Origin: Pseudomonas sp. HN11
Lineage (GTDB): Bacteria > Pseudomonadota > Gammaproteobacteria > Pseudomonadales > Pseudomonadaceae
NCBI RefSeq assembly: GCF_021390155.1
Contig: NZ_CP089985.1
Coordinates: 2,925,001 to 2,989,000 of the forward strand
Reading direction: 5' to 3'
Length of the DNA stretch: 64,000 bases
Of the stretch, positions 43,274 through 52,508 are shown piece by piece (the first letter of the stretch is position 1; every line of letters begins with the position of its first letter). Position numbers and translations under genes: made by a program. A model generated the notes under the pieces. That model searched no databases. It saw only the letters and a program-made list of their open reading frames with translations, and was not told the origin of the DNA.

Positions 43274-44485
43274 TCAGGCGCCCTTGGTCGAGGGCAGCAA
43301 TATCGTCAGGATGCCCACCAGCGGCAGGAACGAGCACAGTTTGTAGACGTACTCGATACCGTGGGTATCGGCGAGCAAACCGAGCAACGCCGCGCCTATC
43401 CCACTGAACCCGAACATCAGGCCAAAGAAGATCCCGGCGATCATGCCGACGTTACCGGGCAACAGTTCCTGGGCATACACCACAATGGCCGAGAAGGCCG
43501 AGGCGATGATGAACCCGATCACCACGCTCAACAGCGCCGTCCAGAACAGGTCGACGTAGGGCAGGGCCAGGGTGAATGGCGCGGCCCCCAGGATGGAGAA
43601 CCAGATGACCTTCTTGCGTCCGATCTTGTCGCCGATCGGGCCGCCCGCGAAGGTACCGACGGCCACGGCGCCGAGGAACAGGAACAAGTACATCTGGGAG
43701 CTTGCGACCGACAGTTGGAATTTTTCGATCAGGTAGAAGGTGAAGTAGCTGGTCAGGCTGGTCATGTACCAGTACTTGGAGAACACCAGCACCGCCAGCA
43801 CCACCAGGGCAAAGGTCACGCGGCCTTTGGACAGGCCATGGGTGGCTTGGCCGCCTTGCTTGAGCTTGAACAGGTTGAGGTGATGGCGATACCAACGGCT
43901 CAAACCGTAGAGCACCAGGATGGCGAATACCGCAAACAGCCCGAACCAGGCGATATGGCCCTGGCCGTAAGGAATGATGATCGCCGCCGCGAGCAACGGG
44001 CCCAAGGCGCTGCCGGTGTTGCCGCCGACCTGGAACGTCGACTGCGCCAGACCGTAGCGACCGCCGGAAGCCAGGCGCGCGACGCGGGAAGTTTCTGGGT
44101 GGAAGGTCGACGAGCCGACGCCCACCAGGCCCGCCGCGAGCAGGATCGCCGGGAAGCTGCCGACAAACGCCAGCATCAGGATGCCGATCAGAGTGCAGAC
44201 CATGCCCGCCGGAAGCAGCCACGGCTTGGGGTGGCGGTCGGTGTGGTAGCCGATCCATGGCTGCAGCAGGGACGCGGTCAGCTGGAAGGTCAGCGTGATC
44301 AGACCCACCTGGGTGAAAGACAGACCGTAGTTGGCCTTGAGCATCGGGTAGATCGACGGCAGCACGGCCTGGATCAGGTCGTTGATCAAATGCGCCAAGG
44401 CGCAGGCGCCCAGGATGCGCATGACCAACGGGCTGGCTTGGGGTGTCGTGGTTGCAGCGGCGGGTGACGCGGTAAGGGTCGACAT
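43274..44485 (-). CDS. fsr: Fosmidomycin-resistance-type MFS exporter Fsr
   Basis: A 403-residue MFS transporter of the Fsr family: ALAHLINDLIQAVLPSIYPM near the start, QPWIGYHTDRHPKPW, STFHPETSRVARLASGG and GGNTGSALGPLLAA are diagnostic. Twelve helices. The ATG at 44485 is chosen; the longer frame to 44545 enters the divergent promoter region. It pumps fosmidomycin and related compounds in E. coli. It is divergent from an AraC regulator that probably controls it. Confidence 0.93.
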   Translation of the reverse strand: MSTLTASPAAATTTPQASPLVMRILGACALAHLINDLIQAVLPSIYPMLKANYGLSFTQVGLITLTFQLTASLLQPWIGYHTDRHPKPWLLPAGMVCTLIGILMLAFVGSFPAILLAAGLVGVGSSTFHPETSRVARLASGGRYGLAQSTFQVGGNTGSALGPLLAAAIIIPYGQGHIAWFGLFAVFAILVLYGLSRWYRHHLNLFKLKQGGQATHGLSKGRVTFALVVLAVLVFSKYWYMTSLTSYFTFYLIEKFQLSVASSQMYLFLFLGAVAVGTFAGGPIGDKIGRKKVIWFSILGAAPFTLALPYVDLFWTALLSVVIGFIIASAFSAIVVYAQELLPGNVGMIAGIFFGLMFGFSGIGAALLGLLADTHGIEYVYKLCSFLPLVGILTILLPSTKGA

Positions 44486-44631
44486 GCAGGCATTCCATAC
44501 AAGGCAGCTAATCAGAGGCGGCAACTTCTTAAGGTCGCCATCCATTACAAAATGATTCGGTGTTCATGCTAGATTCGGCGGCAATGCCTGTCTCGCGTAA
44601 TTCGGGCGACAACTATCGCAAAAAGGGCGAA

Positions 44632-45405
44632 ATGATCAAGCCACTGAATGAATTTCTCCAGGAAATCAACGAAGGCGCCTGGGCGGTCATCAGTTCCGCC
44701 ACGGATTACCCGGAAAACTGGGTGATCCCCGACCACAGCCATGAGAAGCATCAACTGCTCTACGCCATCGAAGGCGTGATGGTGGTGTACTCGGCGTTGA
44801 ACCAGTGGACGGTGCCGCCCAATCGCGGCATCTGGATGCCCGCCGGGCAAGTGCATTCGCTGCGGTGCGTAGGCACCCTGAAAATGCGCAGCGTGTTTGT
44901 GCGCCCGGATCGCTTCCCGAACATGCCGGAGGAGCCGAAGACCGTGAGCATTTCGCCGCTGCTGAGCGAGTTGATCAAAGCGTCGGTGAGCTTGAAGCCG
45001 CCGTATGCCGAGGACTCGCGGGACGCGCGGATCATGCACCTGATCCTCGACGAACTGGCCATCCTGCCGGCATTACCGTTGTCCTTGCCGCAGCCCGCCG
45101 ACCCGCGCCTGCAACGCATTTGCCTCGCGTTGCAGGACGAACCGGGCGACGCCTCCACTGTGGCGCACTGGAGCGAGCGCCTGAGCCTGGACCAGAAGAC
45201 CATCCAGCGCCTGTTCCGCAAGGAAACCGGTATGACCTTTGGCCAATGGCGCCAGCAGGCACGCTTGCTGTTGGCGCTGGAGCGTATTGCGGTGGGTGAG
45301 AAGGTAATCGATATCGCCCTGGAACTGGGCTATGAAAGCCCGAGTGCCTTTACCAGCATGTTCAAGAAACAGTTCGGTAAGACGCCGAGTCACTTTTTCA
45401 GGTAG
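44632..45405 (+). CDS. AraC-family regulator, cupin type
   Basis: A 257-residue regulator. The N-terminal cupin domain is HSHEKHQLLYAIEGVMVVYS-like (DHSHEKHQLLYAIEG) with PPNRGIWMPAGQVHSLRC. The C-terminal double HTH is KTIQRLFRKETGMTFGQWRQQARLLLAL and SPSAFTSMFKKQFGKTPSHF. ATG 44632 has AAAAGGGCGA just before it; ATG 44560 or 44584 are possible longer starts. It is divergent from fsr, with about 146 bases of shared control region, so it likely acts on that exporter. Confidence 0.87.
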   Translation: MIKPLNEFLQEINEGAWAVISSATDYPENWVIPDHSHEKHQLLYAIEGVMVVYSALNQWTVPPNRGIWMPAGQVHSLRCVGTLKMRSVFVRPDRFPNMPEEPKTVSISPLLSELIKASVSLKPPYAEDSRDARIMHLILDELAILPALPLSLPQPADPRLQRICLALQDEPGDASTVAHWSERLSLDQKTIQRLFRKETGMTFGQWRQQARLLLALERIAVGEKVIDIALELGYESPSAFTSMFKKQFGKTPSHFFR

Positions 45406-45416
45406 CGCAGCCGCAT

Positions 45417-45545
45417 TTAGCGCGGGATAAGTGGATTAAGCGAGTTTATGGCGATAACACAGCAGCCCGCCACGAAAATCGCCACGCCTATTAAAGTACG
45501 AAGTTTAATGCGTGAATGAAACAGATGTGTTTTATCGATAGACAT
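45417..45545 (-). CDS. 42-residue single-pass membrane peptide after the Mn-catalase gene
   Basis: A short gene. ATG at 45545 is preceded by AAGGAGGAG on the minus strand (about 45551-45560), a near-ideal ribosome binding site. The product has a basic N-terminus (HSRIKLRT) and one hydrophobic helix (LIGVAIFVAGCCVIAI), ending PLIPR. It starts 48 bases after the catalase stop on the same strand, so it is probably co-transcribed with it. No family recognised. Confidence 0.7.
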   Translation of the reverse strand: MSIDKTHLFHSRIKLRTLIGVAIFVAGCCVIAINSLNPLIPR

Positions 45546-45593
45546 AACACTGCTCCTCCTTGAAACGGAAGCGTTTGCACGCTTCCATCTTAC

Positions 45594-46481
45594 TTACAGG
45601 GTTTTTTTGAATTGTTCTAAACCCGATCCCAGGTCGGCTCCGGTGATAGGGTCGGCAGCAGGATCCGAGGCGGTCCTGAGTTTCATGGCTTCCAGTACCG
45701 TTTCGTCGGCAGCGTCCAGCGTCACGCTGGCCGTGCCATCGCCACCGTCCACGGCAGGGTGTGGATTTTCTACATAGTCAAAGTCTTCGTCATTGTTCCA
45801 GGCACCTCGCAAGTTGGGTTCGCCATTGGACATGCTGAAATACGTGCGTGCGAATTCAGGCATACCGGGCAATTTGCCTTGAGGGAAATTGGGTTGTATG
45901 GAGTGCAGAGCTTTTTCAAACGACTTCTGGTGGGCGATTTCGCGTGTCATCAAAAAGCCGAGGGCCTCCTTGACGCCGGGGTCATCGGTCACGTTGATCA
46001 GACGCTCATAGAGGATCTTGGCGCGCGCTTCGGCGGCGATGTTGGAGCGAAAGTCCGCAGTAGGTTCGGTGATCGAATCCACATAGGCAGAGGTCCACGG
46101 CACGCCGGCGGAGTTTACCAGGGGGGCACCGGCGCCGTATAACAGGCTGGTGATGTGTGAGTCGTTGCCCGCACCGTTGATGGCACGGTACAGCTCGCCT
46201 TCTTCCTGTACGCCCTCGGCGAGTTGGCCTTTGGCGCCTCGGTTGAGCATGACGATGATGGAGCCGACAATTTCCAGGTGGCTCAGTTCTTCAGTCGCGA
46301 TGTCCATGAGCAAGTCCTTGCGGCCCGGATCTTCCTCCGCCAACGCCTGAGTGAAATAGCGCGCGGCAGCGGCCAGCTCGCCGTTGGCGCCACCGAATTG
46401 TTCCAGCAGCAAGTTGGCCAACCCTGGATTGGGCTGGGCAACGTGCACGGTGTATTGCAGACGCTTATTATGTAAAAACAT
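45594..46481 (-). CDS. katN: Manganese catalase
   Basis: A 295-residue di-manganese catalase. Ferritin-like four-helix core: GGANGELAAAARYFTQAL, the metal-binding ATEELSHLEIVG and REIAHQKSFEKAL, and the entry segment DSHITSLLYG. Disproportionates hydrogen peroxide without heme. The length is that of the KatN-type family, with an acidic C-terminal tail (PADPITGADLGSGLEQF). ATG at 46481. Such genes are commonly under general stress control, but no promoter was resolved here. The 42-residue membrane peptide gene follows. Confidence 0.93.
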   Translation of the reverse strand: MFLHNKRLQYTVHVAQPNPGLANLLLEQFGGANGELAAAARYFTQALAEEDPGRKDLLMDIATEELSHLEIVGSIIVMLNRGAKGQLAEGVQEEGELYRAINGAGNDSHITSLLYGAGAPLVNSAGVPWTSAYVDSITEPTADFRSNIAAEARAKILYERLINVTDDPGVKEALGFLMTREIAHQKSFEKALHSIQPNFPQGKLPGMPEFARTYFSMSNGEPNLRGAWNNDEDFDYVENPHPAVDGGDGTASVTLDAADETVLEAMKLRTASDPAADPITGADLGSGLEQFKKTL

Positions 46482-46760
46482 GGGTTATTCCTCATCACAG
46501 GTAAGAGCGCACCTACTTATTAACTAAGGCGATCAGTGCGTGCTTAATATGGGAGAAGCGCGACAGTGCTTTAATTGTTTTTATTATGAGTCGGGTCGAT
46601 CAGTGGTCGTTGCGGGAAAGTTCAAGTTATATAAGTCGTGGTTGCATTAAATTAAAAGCCGCCGCTGGTCAGCTCGTCTATTAATGAGTTGAACATCTGC
46701 CTTTGGTTTTTGAACAGATTAACAGGGCCGGAACATTTCCGGCCATTTGGGAGGTGCATC
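46482..46760. other. Control region of the Mn-catalase gene and the PLD-N-like gene
   Basis: 279 bases between divergent genes, more AT-rich than the surroundings (tttaattgtttttattatg near 46570, ttataagtcg near 46633). Both promoters must lie here. I see no further gene and no confident operator. Confidence 0.45.
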
Positions 46761-46982
46761 ATGGAAGTGACTTACTTTTGGATCGGCGTGACCACGCTTC
46801 TCCTGCTCCTGGACTTGTGGGTGCTCAACAGCGTGTGGCGCAGCGATCACCCCTCCGGCGTAAAGGCTCTGTGGACCGCATTGGTCGTCGTGCTGCCCCT
46901 TGTCGGGCTGGTGATTTGGGCCATTGCCGGGCCACGCGGCGTGACCAAGGGGCCCTCTTCACCGGAACACAGCAAGGGCTGA
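46761..46982 (+). CDS. Small membrane protein with PLDc_N-like domain
   Basis: A 73-residue protein with two helices (about 5-27 and 37-58), the second KALWTALVVVLPLVGLVIWAIAGPRG, matching the PLDc_N (phospholipase D N-terminal) membrane domain seen alone in many small proteins. ATG at 46761 with GGGAGGT at 46749-46755. Function unknown. Confidence 0.82.
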   Translation: MEVTYFWIGVTTLLLLLDLWVLNSVWRSDHPSGVKALWTALVVVLPLVGLVIWAIAGPRGVTKGPSSPEHSKG

Positions 46983-46996
46983 ACCGCGCCGGGCGG

Positions 46997-49549
46997 TCAC
47001 CCCAGCAGACGGTTGAAGGTGTCGATGTCCAGCGGTCGGCTCAAGTAGTAGCCCTGGCCTTCATCACAGGCCACCGCCTGGAGCATGGCCAGGTGCTCGG
47101 CGGTTTCGATGCCCTCGGCGGTCACGGTCAGCGACAGGGCCCGGCCCAGGCCGACAATCGCCTGAATGATCGCCTTGTCGTCCTCGCTTTCCTCAAGCCG
47201 ACTCAGGAAGCTGCGGTCGATCTTTAAACCATCAAACGGGAACGCCCGCAGGTAGCTCAGGGATGAGTAGCCCGTGCCGAAGTCATCCATGGCGATGCGC
47301 AGGCCCAACTGCTTGAGCGTGTGCATGACCTCAAGCGCCCCGGTGGCGTCTTCGAGCATGACGCTTTCGGTGATTTCAAGTTCCACGCGTGCCGGGTCGA
47401 TACCAGAAGCGTTCAGCGCCTGTCGTGCGCGCTCCACCAGGTTGCCGCGCTTGAATTCCGTGGGCGACAAGTTCACCGAGACAAAAAGATGCTCCGGCCA
47501 CTGCGCTGCGCATGCGCATGCGGTGTCGAGGACCCAGTCGCTCAACGCCAGAATCAGCCCGGATTCTTCGGCGATCGGGATGAAGGTGTCAGGCGCGATC
47601 AGCCCACGCACGGGATGTTGCCAGCGAACCAGCGCTTCGGCGCCGACCATCTGCCCATCGGCGATGCGATAACGGGGTTGGAAATACAGGCGCAGCTCGC
47701 CGTGTTTGATCCCATAGCGCAGGTCGCTTTCCAGGCGTCGACGTTCGATAATCCGCGTGTTCATGTCGCCGGAGTAGAAACGCCAGGTATTACGCCCCGC
47801 AGCCTTTGCCTCGTACAAGGCAATGTCGGCGTAGCGCAACATTTCCGTGGCTTCGCGGGCATCGTTGGGGGCGATGGCGATACCAATGCTGGCACTGACA
47901 AACACCTCTTGCTCGTCGATTCTGATCGTGCGCTCGATGGATTCGATCAAGCGCTTGCACAGGGTTTCGACTTCGTCTTGCGTGCCTGCATCGGTCAGGA
48001 TCAGTACAAACTCATCACCGCCGATGCGCGCGACCAGGTCGCCATGACGCACGCAGTCGGCCAGTCGGGAAGCCACTTCGTTGAGCACCCGATCACCGGC
48101 AGCGTGTCCAAGCAAGTCGTTGACCGGCTTGAACCGGTCGAGGTCCAGGCTGAGCATGACCAACGGCTGCTCCAAGGAGGACAAGGCCTTGAACTTGCCC
48201 TCCAAAAACGCCTGCAGGCGCGTGCGATTGGGCAGTCCGGTGAGGGCGTCATGCTGGGACAGGAACTCGATTCGTCGACGGGCCTCGACTTCCTCCGTCA
48301 CATCGGTGGCGGTGCCACGAAACCCGCCACACGGCATCTGCCGTGCGGACAGCCGAGTGCAACGTTCCAGCCCCAGTGCATCGACGTAACGACACTGCAC
48401 GCTGATATCCGGGCGCCGCCCAGGTGCGCTGAGCCACTGGGACAGCAGGCCGCTTTCGGTCTCCAGCAACTCGTTCATCGTGGCGCCGATCCAGGCATTG
48501 CGCACCAGCCCGGTCACGCCCTCAAAGCGTTCCGACAGGTAGGTAAAGCGCCAGCGGGCGTCGATTTCCCAGACCCAATCGGAACTGGCTTCCACCACAT
48601 CGCGAAAGCGGGCTTCGCTGGTGGCCAGGGCATTCTGGCTGTTTTGCAGCGATGAATGGCTGGCGTCCAGGGCGAGTGCGGCGGCGGTGGCGCGGCGCGA
48701 AATGACCCAGGTCATCACGCACACCAGCAACGCTGCCAGGCTCAGCAGCGGCAGGCCTACGCCCATCAGGCGCAAACCCGGGCGGGCGGGTTCCCAGTGC
48801 AGGCTACCGGCCGCACCGTTGTTGCCGAGGGGAAAGAGTAAGGTCTTGCCGATCTCATCGGGGGTGGCGATGTGCAATTTGTCCACGCCGAACTCATCGC
48901 CGAGCACCGTCAGTTTGGCGCTGTCGAGGATGTCGACAAAGATCAGCACGGACGCGGTGCGACCGTCGGGTAGCACCGTGGGGTCGGTGCCGGGGGTGAT
49001 GGCGGCGGCGGCCACCACGGCAGGGCTGCCGCGCACGTTGATAAAGGCCGTGGCGGGTGTCTCATTGGCGGCGCCCGCGCGAGCCTGCTCGAGAATCTCG
49101 GTGATGGGGCCGCCGAGCCACTGGGTGAGTTCGACTGCCTGCAACTGGCCGTCAACGACGGCATACACCGTGCGGTTGGCGTCGTCGACCACGAACAGGC
49201 CTTGAAAGCCGAAATCATCGAACAGCGTCGCGCCGATGTTGCCACGGACAAAGGCCCAATCGGTGTCTACCGTCATATGCAAATGTGTGTAGGCGTCGCT
49301 CCAGAAGGCGTAGTCCTTGACCGTCACTCGCAGGGACTTTTCCAGCGATTGCACGGCTTTACGGGTATAGAACGCACTTTCAACCTGCTCGGAGCGGTCC
49401 AATTCCTGGGCCAGGTAAATCAGCGAACAGGCCGCGGCAGCGAAGACCACGGCCAGCAGGCCCATGAACCTGTGCAGTGACGTGCGTGCCAGCGACAGGC
49501 TGGTGCGGTGAGAGAGCGAGCGGACGATAGGAGCGAGAGTGTTCGGCAT
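46997..49549 (-). CDS. CHASE4-PAS-GGDEF-EAL cyclic-di-GMP enzyme
   Basis: An 850-residue membrane protein. TM1 at about residues 28-50; periplasmic CHASE4-type domain 55-235 (VKDYAFWSDAYTHLH, FQGLFVVDDANRTVYAVVD); TM2 at about 255-275; PAS 310-420 (VVEASSDWVWEIDARWRFTYLS). The GGDEF domain has an intact RIGGDEFVLI near residue 508. The EAL domain has GAEALVRWQHP near 636, DDFGTGYSSLSYLR and a C-terminal EGQGYYLSRPLD. Both halves keep their catalytic signatures, so it could make and degrade c-di-GMP. ATG at 49549. It probably senses an extracellular signal through CHASE4. Confidence 0.9.
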   Translation of the reverse strand: MPNTLAPIVRSLSHRTSLSLARTSLHRFMGLLAVVFAAAACSLIYLAQELDRSEQVESAFYTRKAVQSLEKSLRVTVKDYAFWSDAYTHLHMTVDTDWAFVRGNIGATLFDDFGFQGLFVVDDANRTVYAVVDGQLQAVELTQWLGGPITEILEQARAGAANETPATAFINVRGSPAVVAAAAITPGTDPTVLPDGRTASVLIFVDILDSAKLTVLGDEFGVDKLHIATPDEIGKTLLFPLGNNGAAGSLHWEPARPGLRLMGVGLPLLSLAALLVCVMTWVISRRATAAALALDASHSSLQNSQNALATSEARFRDVVEASSDWVWEIDARWRFTYLSERFEGVTGLVRNAWIGATMNELLETESGLLSQWLSAPGRRPDISVQCRYVDALGLERCTRLSARQMPCGGFRGTATDVTEEVEARRRIEFLSQHDALTGLPNRTRLQAFLEGKFKALSSLEQPLVMLSLDLDRFKPVNDLLGHAAGDRVLNEVASRLADCVRHGDLVARIGGDEFVLILTDAGTQDEVETLCKRLIESIERTIRIDEQEVFVSASIGIAIAPNDAREATEMLRYADIALYEAKAAGRNTWRFYSGDMNTRIIERRRLESDLRYGIKHGELRLYFQPRYRIADGQMVGAEALVRWQHPVRGLIAPDTFIPIAEESGLILALSDWVLDTACACAAQWPEHLFVSVNLSPTEFKRGNLVERARQALNASGIDPARVELEITESVMLEDATGALEVMHTLKQLGLRIAMDDFGTGYSSLSYLRAFPFDGLKIDRSFLSRLEESEDDKAIIQAIVGLGRALSLTVTAEGIETAEHLAMLQAVACDEGQGYYLSRPLDIDTFNRLLG

Positions 49550-49622
49550 TGTTTCCCGCAGGGCGTCGCTGCAAGTCAGGGATATTCGTTGCTATCGGCT
49601 GCGGCGGGAAAAAACTGAGCGT

Positions 49623-50126
49623 TCAGGCGTCACCGGCCGTCAAGTTCGCATAGAAGATACAACCGATCAGCCGTGCAAACAGGCTCAGGGTTTCCGGCAG
49701 GTTGGGATCGTCGAACAGCATTGCCTGTGAATCCAGGGCACACAGGGCACCGAACAGACGGCCGTCGGGTAGGAAGATTGGCGCACCGGCGTAGCTCTCG
49801 ATGGCAAACTGCTTGACCACTGGACGCGCGGCAAAGCGGCCATTTGCGCTGATTTGGGGAATGAACAAAGTATGTGGATTGATGCAGAACTCACTGCACA
49901 GGGTCGTTTCCAGATCGAGCACGTCGTCAACATGAATCCCCATGTCGGCGGTATCGTGAACCGAGCACACCACCCATTCCAGGTCGGTGAACTTGGCGAT
50001 ACCGGCGAAGCGCATCCCGGTGAGGCGGGTGACGAGGTTCAGGATACTGGTGGTCGCTTCGATTTCGGCGATGGCGGCGCGTTCATCTGCGCTGAGTAAC
50101 GATGCTGCGGTAACGCTTGGAACCAT
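49623..50126 (-). CDS. GAF-domain protein
   Basis: A 167-residue single GAF domain: LVTRLTGMRFAGIAKFTD, VLDLETTLCSEFCINPHT, VVKQFAIESYAGAPIFLPDGRLFGALCALD and a terminal helix. It lacks an attached output domain, so it may act in trans on a signalling partner, for instance the c-di-GMP protein that lies 73 bases downstream on the same strand. ATG at 50126. Confidence 0.85.
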   Translation of the reverse strand: MVPSVTAASLLSADERAAIAEIEATTSILNLVTRLTGMRFAGIAKFTDLEWVVCSVHDTADMGIHVDDVLDLETTLCSEFCINPHTLFIPQISANGRFAARPVVKQFAIESYAGAPIFLPDGRLFGALCALDSQAMLFDDPNLPETLSLFARLIGCIFYANLTAGDA

Positions 50127-50178
50127 TAGTGAACACTCCAGAAGCGCGGTGGATCACGCCACCGCGCTGGGTCAGGGC

Positions 50179-51681
50179 TTAATTGATACGGGGATGCTGC
50201 TCGACCAAATTCTTGCGCTTGGCTTCGAGTTCGGCTATCTCGGCATCGATCTCTTCTATCTTCTGCTCGATGTTATCGTGGTGTTCCTGCAGCAACTCCT
50301 TGGCTTCTTCCATGTCCGACGCCGCCGGTGCTGCACCGCGCAGCGGCTTGTTGGCGGTTTCCTTCATGGTCAGGCCGGTGATCAGGCCGACCACGGCAAA
50401 TACCATCAAGTAGTAGGCGGGCATGTACAGGTCGTTGGTGCTTTCCACCAGCCAGGCCACGGCGGTCGGTGTGAGACCGGCGATCAGTACCGACACATTG
50501 AACGCACTGGCCAATGCACTGTAGCGCAAATGGGTGGGGAACATCGCGGGCAACGTCGAAGCCATCACGCCGATGAAGAAGTTCAGGATCACGGCAAGGA
50601 TCAGCAAACCCGCGAAGATCAGGCCGATCTTGCCGCTGATGATCAGCATAAACGCCGGGATCGACAGGAACAACAGGCCGATACTGCCGCCGATGATGAA
50701 GGGTTTGCGGCCGATCTTGTCGCTGACAAAACCAATGAACGGCTGCACGAACAGCATGCCAACCATGATCGCGATGATGATCAACACGCCGCTGTTTTCT
50801 TTGTAGTGCAGGTTATGCGACAGGTAGCTCGGCATGTAGGTGAGCAACATGTAGTACGTCACATTGGTCGCCGCCACGATGCCGATGCAGGTCAACAGGC
50901 TGCGCCAATGCTTGGTGGCGACCTCCTTGAACGAGACTTTGGGGCCGTGGGTCAGGCCTTCGCGGTCGCCTTGTTCGAGTTTGTCCATGTGTTGCTGGAA
51001 CGCTGGGGTTTCTTCCAGCGCATGACGCAGGTACAGGCCGATGATGCCCAGGGGCAGGGCAAGGAAGAACGGCAGGCGCCAGCCCCACGACTCGAAGTCG
51101 GCTTCGCCCAAGATGCTGGATATCAGCACCACCACGCCCGCGCCCAGCACGAAACCGGCGATGGAGCCGAAGTCGAGCCAACTGCCGAGAAAGCCGCGCT
51201 TGCGGTCCGGGGCATACTCGGCGACGAAGATTGACGCGCCGGTGTATTCACCTCCTACCGAGAAACCCTGGGCCATTTTGCACAGCAACAGCAAAATCGG
51301 CGCCCAGATGCCGATAGAGGCATAGGAGGGGATCAGGCCGATGGCGAAGGTGCTCAGGGACATGATCACGATGGTCGCGGCGAGAACCTTTTGCCGTCCG
51401 TATTTATCGCCCAGTGCGCCGAAGAACAGGCCGCCCAACGGACGGATCAGGAAAGGCACGGAAAAGGTGCCCAATGCAGCGATCATTTGTACGCTGGGCG
51501 AGGCGTCGGGGAAAAACACCTTGCCGAGCACGTAGGCGACAAAGCCGTAGACACCAAAGTCGAACCATTCCATGGCGTTACCCAAGGCGGCAGCGGTGAT
51601 TGCCTTGCGCACCTTGGTGTCGTCGACGATGGTGATGTCTTTCAATCCGATGGGCTTGACGCTTTTCTTACGTAATTTCAT
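50179..51681 (-). CDS. proP: ProP osmoprotectant/proton symporter
   Basis: A 500-residue MFS symporter of the metabolite:H+ group. AALGNAMEWFDFGVYGFVAYVLG, GALGDKYGRQKVLAATI, GGEYTGASIFVAEYAPDRKRG and SWGWRLPFFLALPLGIIG are the ProP pattern. The C-terminal 45 residues form a heptad-rich coiled coil (LLQEHHDNIEQKIEEID...), the part that tunes ProP's osmotic threshold in E. coli. The ATG at 51681 begins MKLRKKSVK. It imports proline, glycine betaine and ectoine under osmotic stress. Confidence 0.9.
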   Translation of the reverse strand: MKLRKKSVKPIGLKDITIVDDTKVRKAITAAALGNAMEWFDFGVYGFVAYVLGKVFFPDASPSVQMIAALGTFSVPFLIRPLGGLFFGALGDKYGRQKVLAATIVIMSLSTFAIGLIPSYASIGIWAPILLLLCKMAQGFSVGGEYTGASIFVAEYAPDRKRGFLGSWLDFGSIAGFVLGAGVVVLISSILGEADFESWGWRLPFFLALPLGIIGLYLRHALEETPAFQQHMDKLEQGDREGLTHGPKVSFKEVATKHWRSLLTCIGIVAATNVTYYMLLTYMPSYLSHNLHYKENSGVLIIIAIMVGMLFVQPFIGFVSDKIGRKPFIIGGSIGLLFLSIPAFMLIISGKIGLIFAGLLILAVILNFFIGVMASTLPAMFPTHLRYSALASAFNVSVLIAGLTPTAVAWLVESTNDLYMPAYYLMVFAVVGLITGLTMKETANKPLRGAAPAASDMEEAKELLQEHHDNIEQKIEEIDAEIAELEAKRKNLVEQHPRIN

Positions 51682-51834
51682 GCGGGGCACTCTAAAGCAG
51701 AACAGGGGAGGTGCCATCGTTGCAATGGCACCGCTCTGTCAGTTCAGATACAAGCGGACATGAAATAATTCACCGCTATCTGCGTTTTTTTGCAGATGGC
51801 TTGAACTTTACAGATTCGCAGGTGAGTAATCCGC

Positions 51835-52365
51835 ATGTCCGACATCGCCCCACGCCTGACCTACCGCCGACCACAACCCAGTGACGTGCAGCGATTGTTC
51901 GCGATCTACGGCGATCCGCAGACCAATCTGTTCAACCCCTCCGGCCCCATGGCCAGCCTGGAGGTAGCTCAACGCCTGCTGGATCATTGGCTCGAACAGT
52001 GGGCTACCCAAGGCTACGGTTGGTGGGCGATTGCACGCGTCGAAGCGCCGGATGACATCATCGGTTTTGGTGGAATCGCGCCGATGGACTACCTGACCAC
52101 AAGACGCATCAACCTGGGTTACCGGTTTGCGGTGCAAGCCTGGGGCCAGGGCTATGCCACCGAATTAGGGCGTGAAGCGTTGGCGTTGGCATTCGAAACG
52201 CTCGGGCTGCGCGAAGTGTTCGGATTGGTGCGACCAGAGCATACGGCCTCCATCCGCGTACTGGAAAAGATCGGCATGCAACCTTTCGATGTGCTTGATG
52301 ATGTGGCGGGCAAGGCGCCAAGCCTGGTATTTCGGATTTGTCATCCTACAACTGCATTTAACTGA
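51835..52365 (+). CDS. GNAT N-acetyltransferase (RimJ/RimL-like)
   Basis: A 176-residue GNAT protein of the ribosomal-protein acetyltransferase type: LTYRRPQPSDVQRLFAIYGD, GYRFAVQAWGQGYATELGREAL (acetyl-CoA pyrophosphate loop QAWGQGYA) and VRPEHTASIRVLEKIGMQ. Substrate unknown; it may acetylate an antibiotic or a protein. ATG at 51835. Confidence 0.88.
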   Translation: MSDIAPRLTYRRPQPSDVQRLFAIYGDPQTNLFNPSGPMASLEVAQRLLDHWLEQWATQGYGWWAIARVEAPDDIIGFGGIAPMDYLTTRRINLGYRFAVQAWGQGYATELGREALALAFETLGLREVFGLVRPEHTASIRVLEKIGMQPFDVLDDVAGKAPSLVFRICHPTTAFN

Positions 52366-52448
52366 TATTTCATACACCCGCGAAATGCCTGGATAAACGG
52401 CAATCTTTCAGATTGACAGCGTTCAGTCGTCCCGATATAAAAGTCGAA

Positions 52449-52461
52449 GTTGTACGACGAC
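52449..52461 (+). promoter_or_regulatory. Possible operator before the ExuT-like gene
   Basis: gttgtacgacgac lies 48 bases before the ATG of the MFS gene and is repeated exactly, in reverse, at 38131-38143. It is overlapped by catatgacgttacatatg, a near-palindrome (52460-52477). Position and half-site type suggest a GntR/FadR-family regulator, which often controls sugar-acid transporters. Confidence 0.45.
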
Positions 52462-52508
52462 ATATGACGTTACATATGTCCTACCTAACAAAAATAAAAA
52501 GTGATGCC

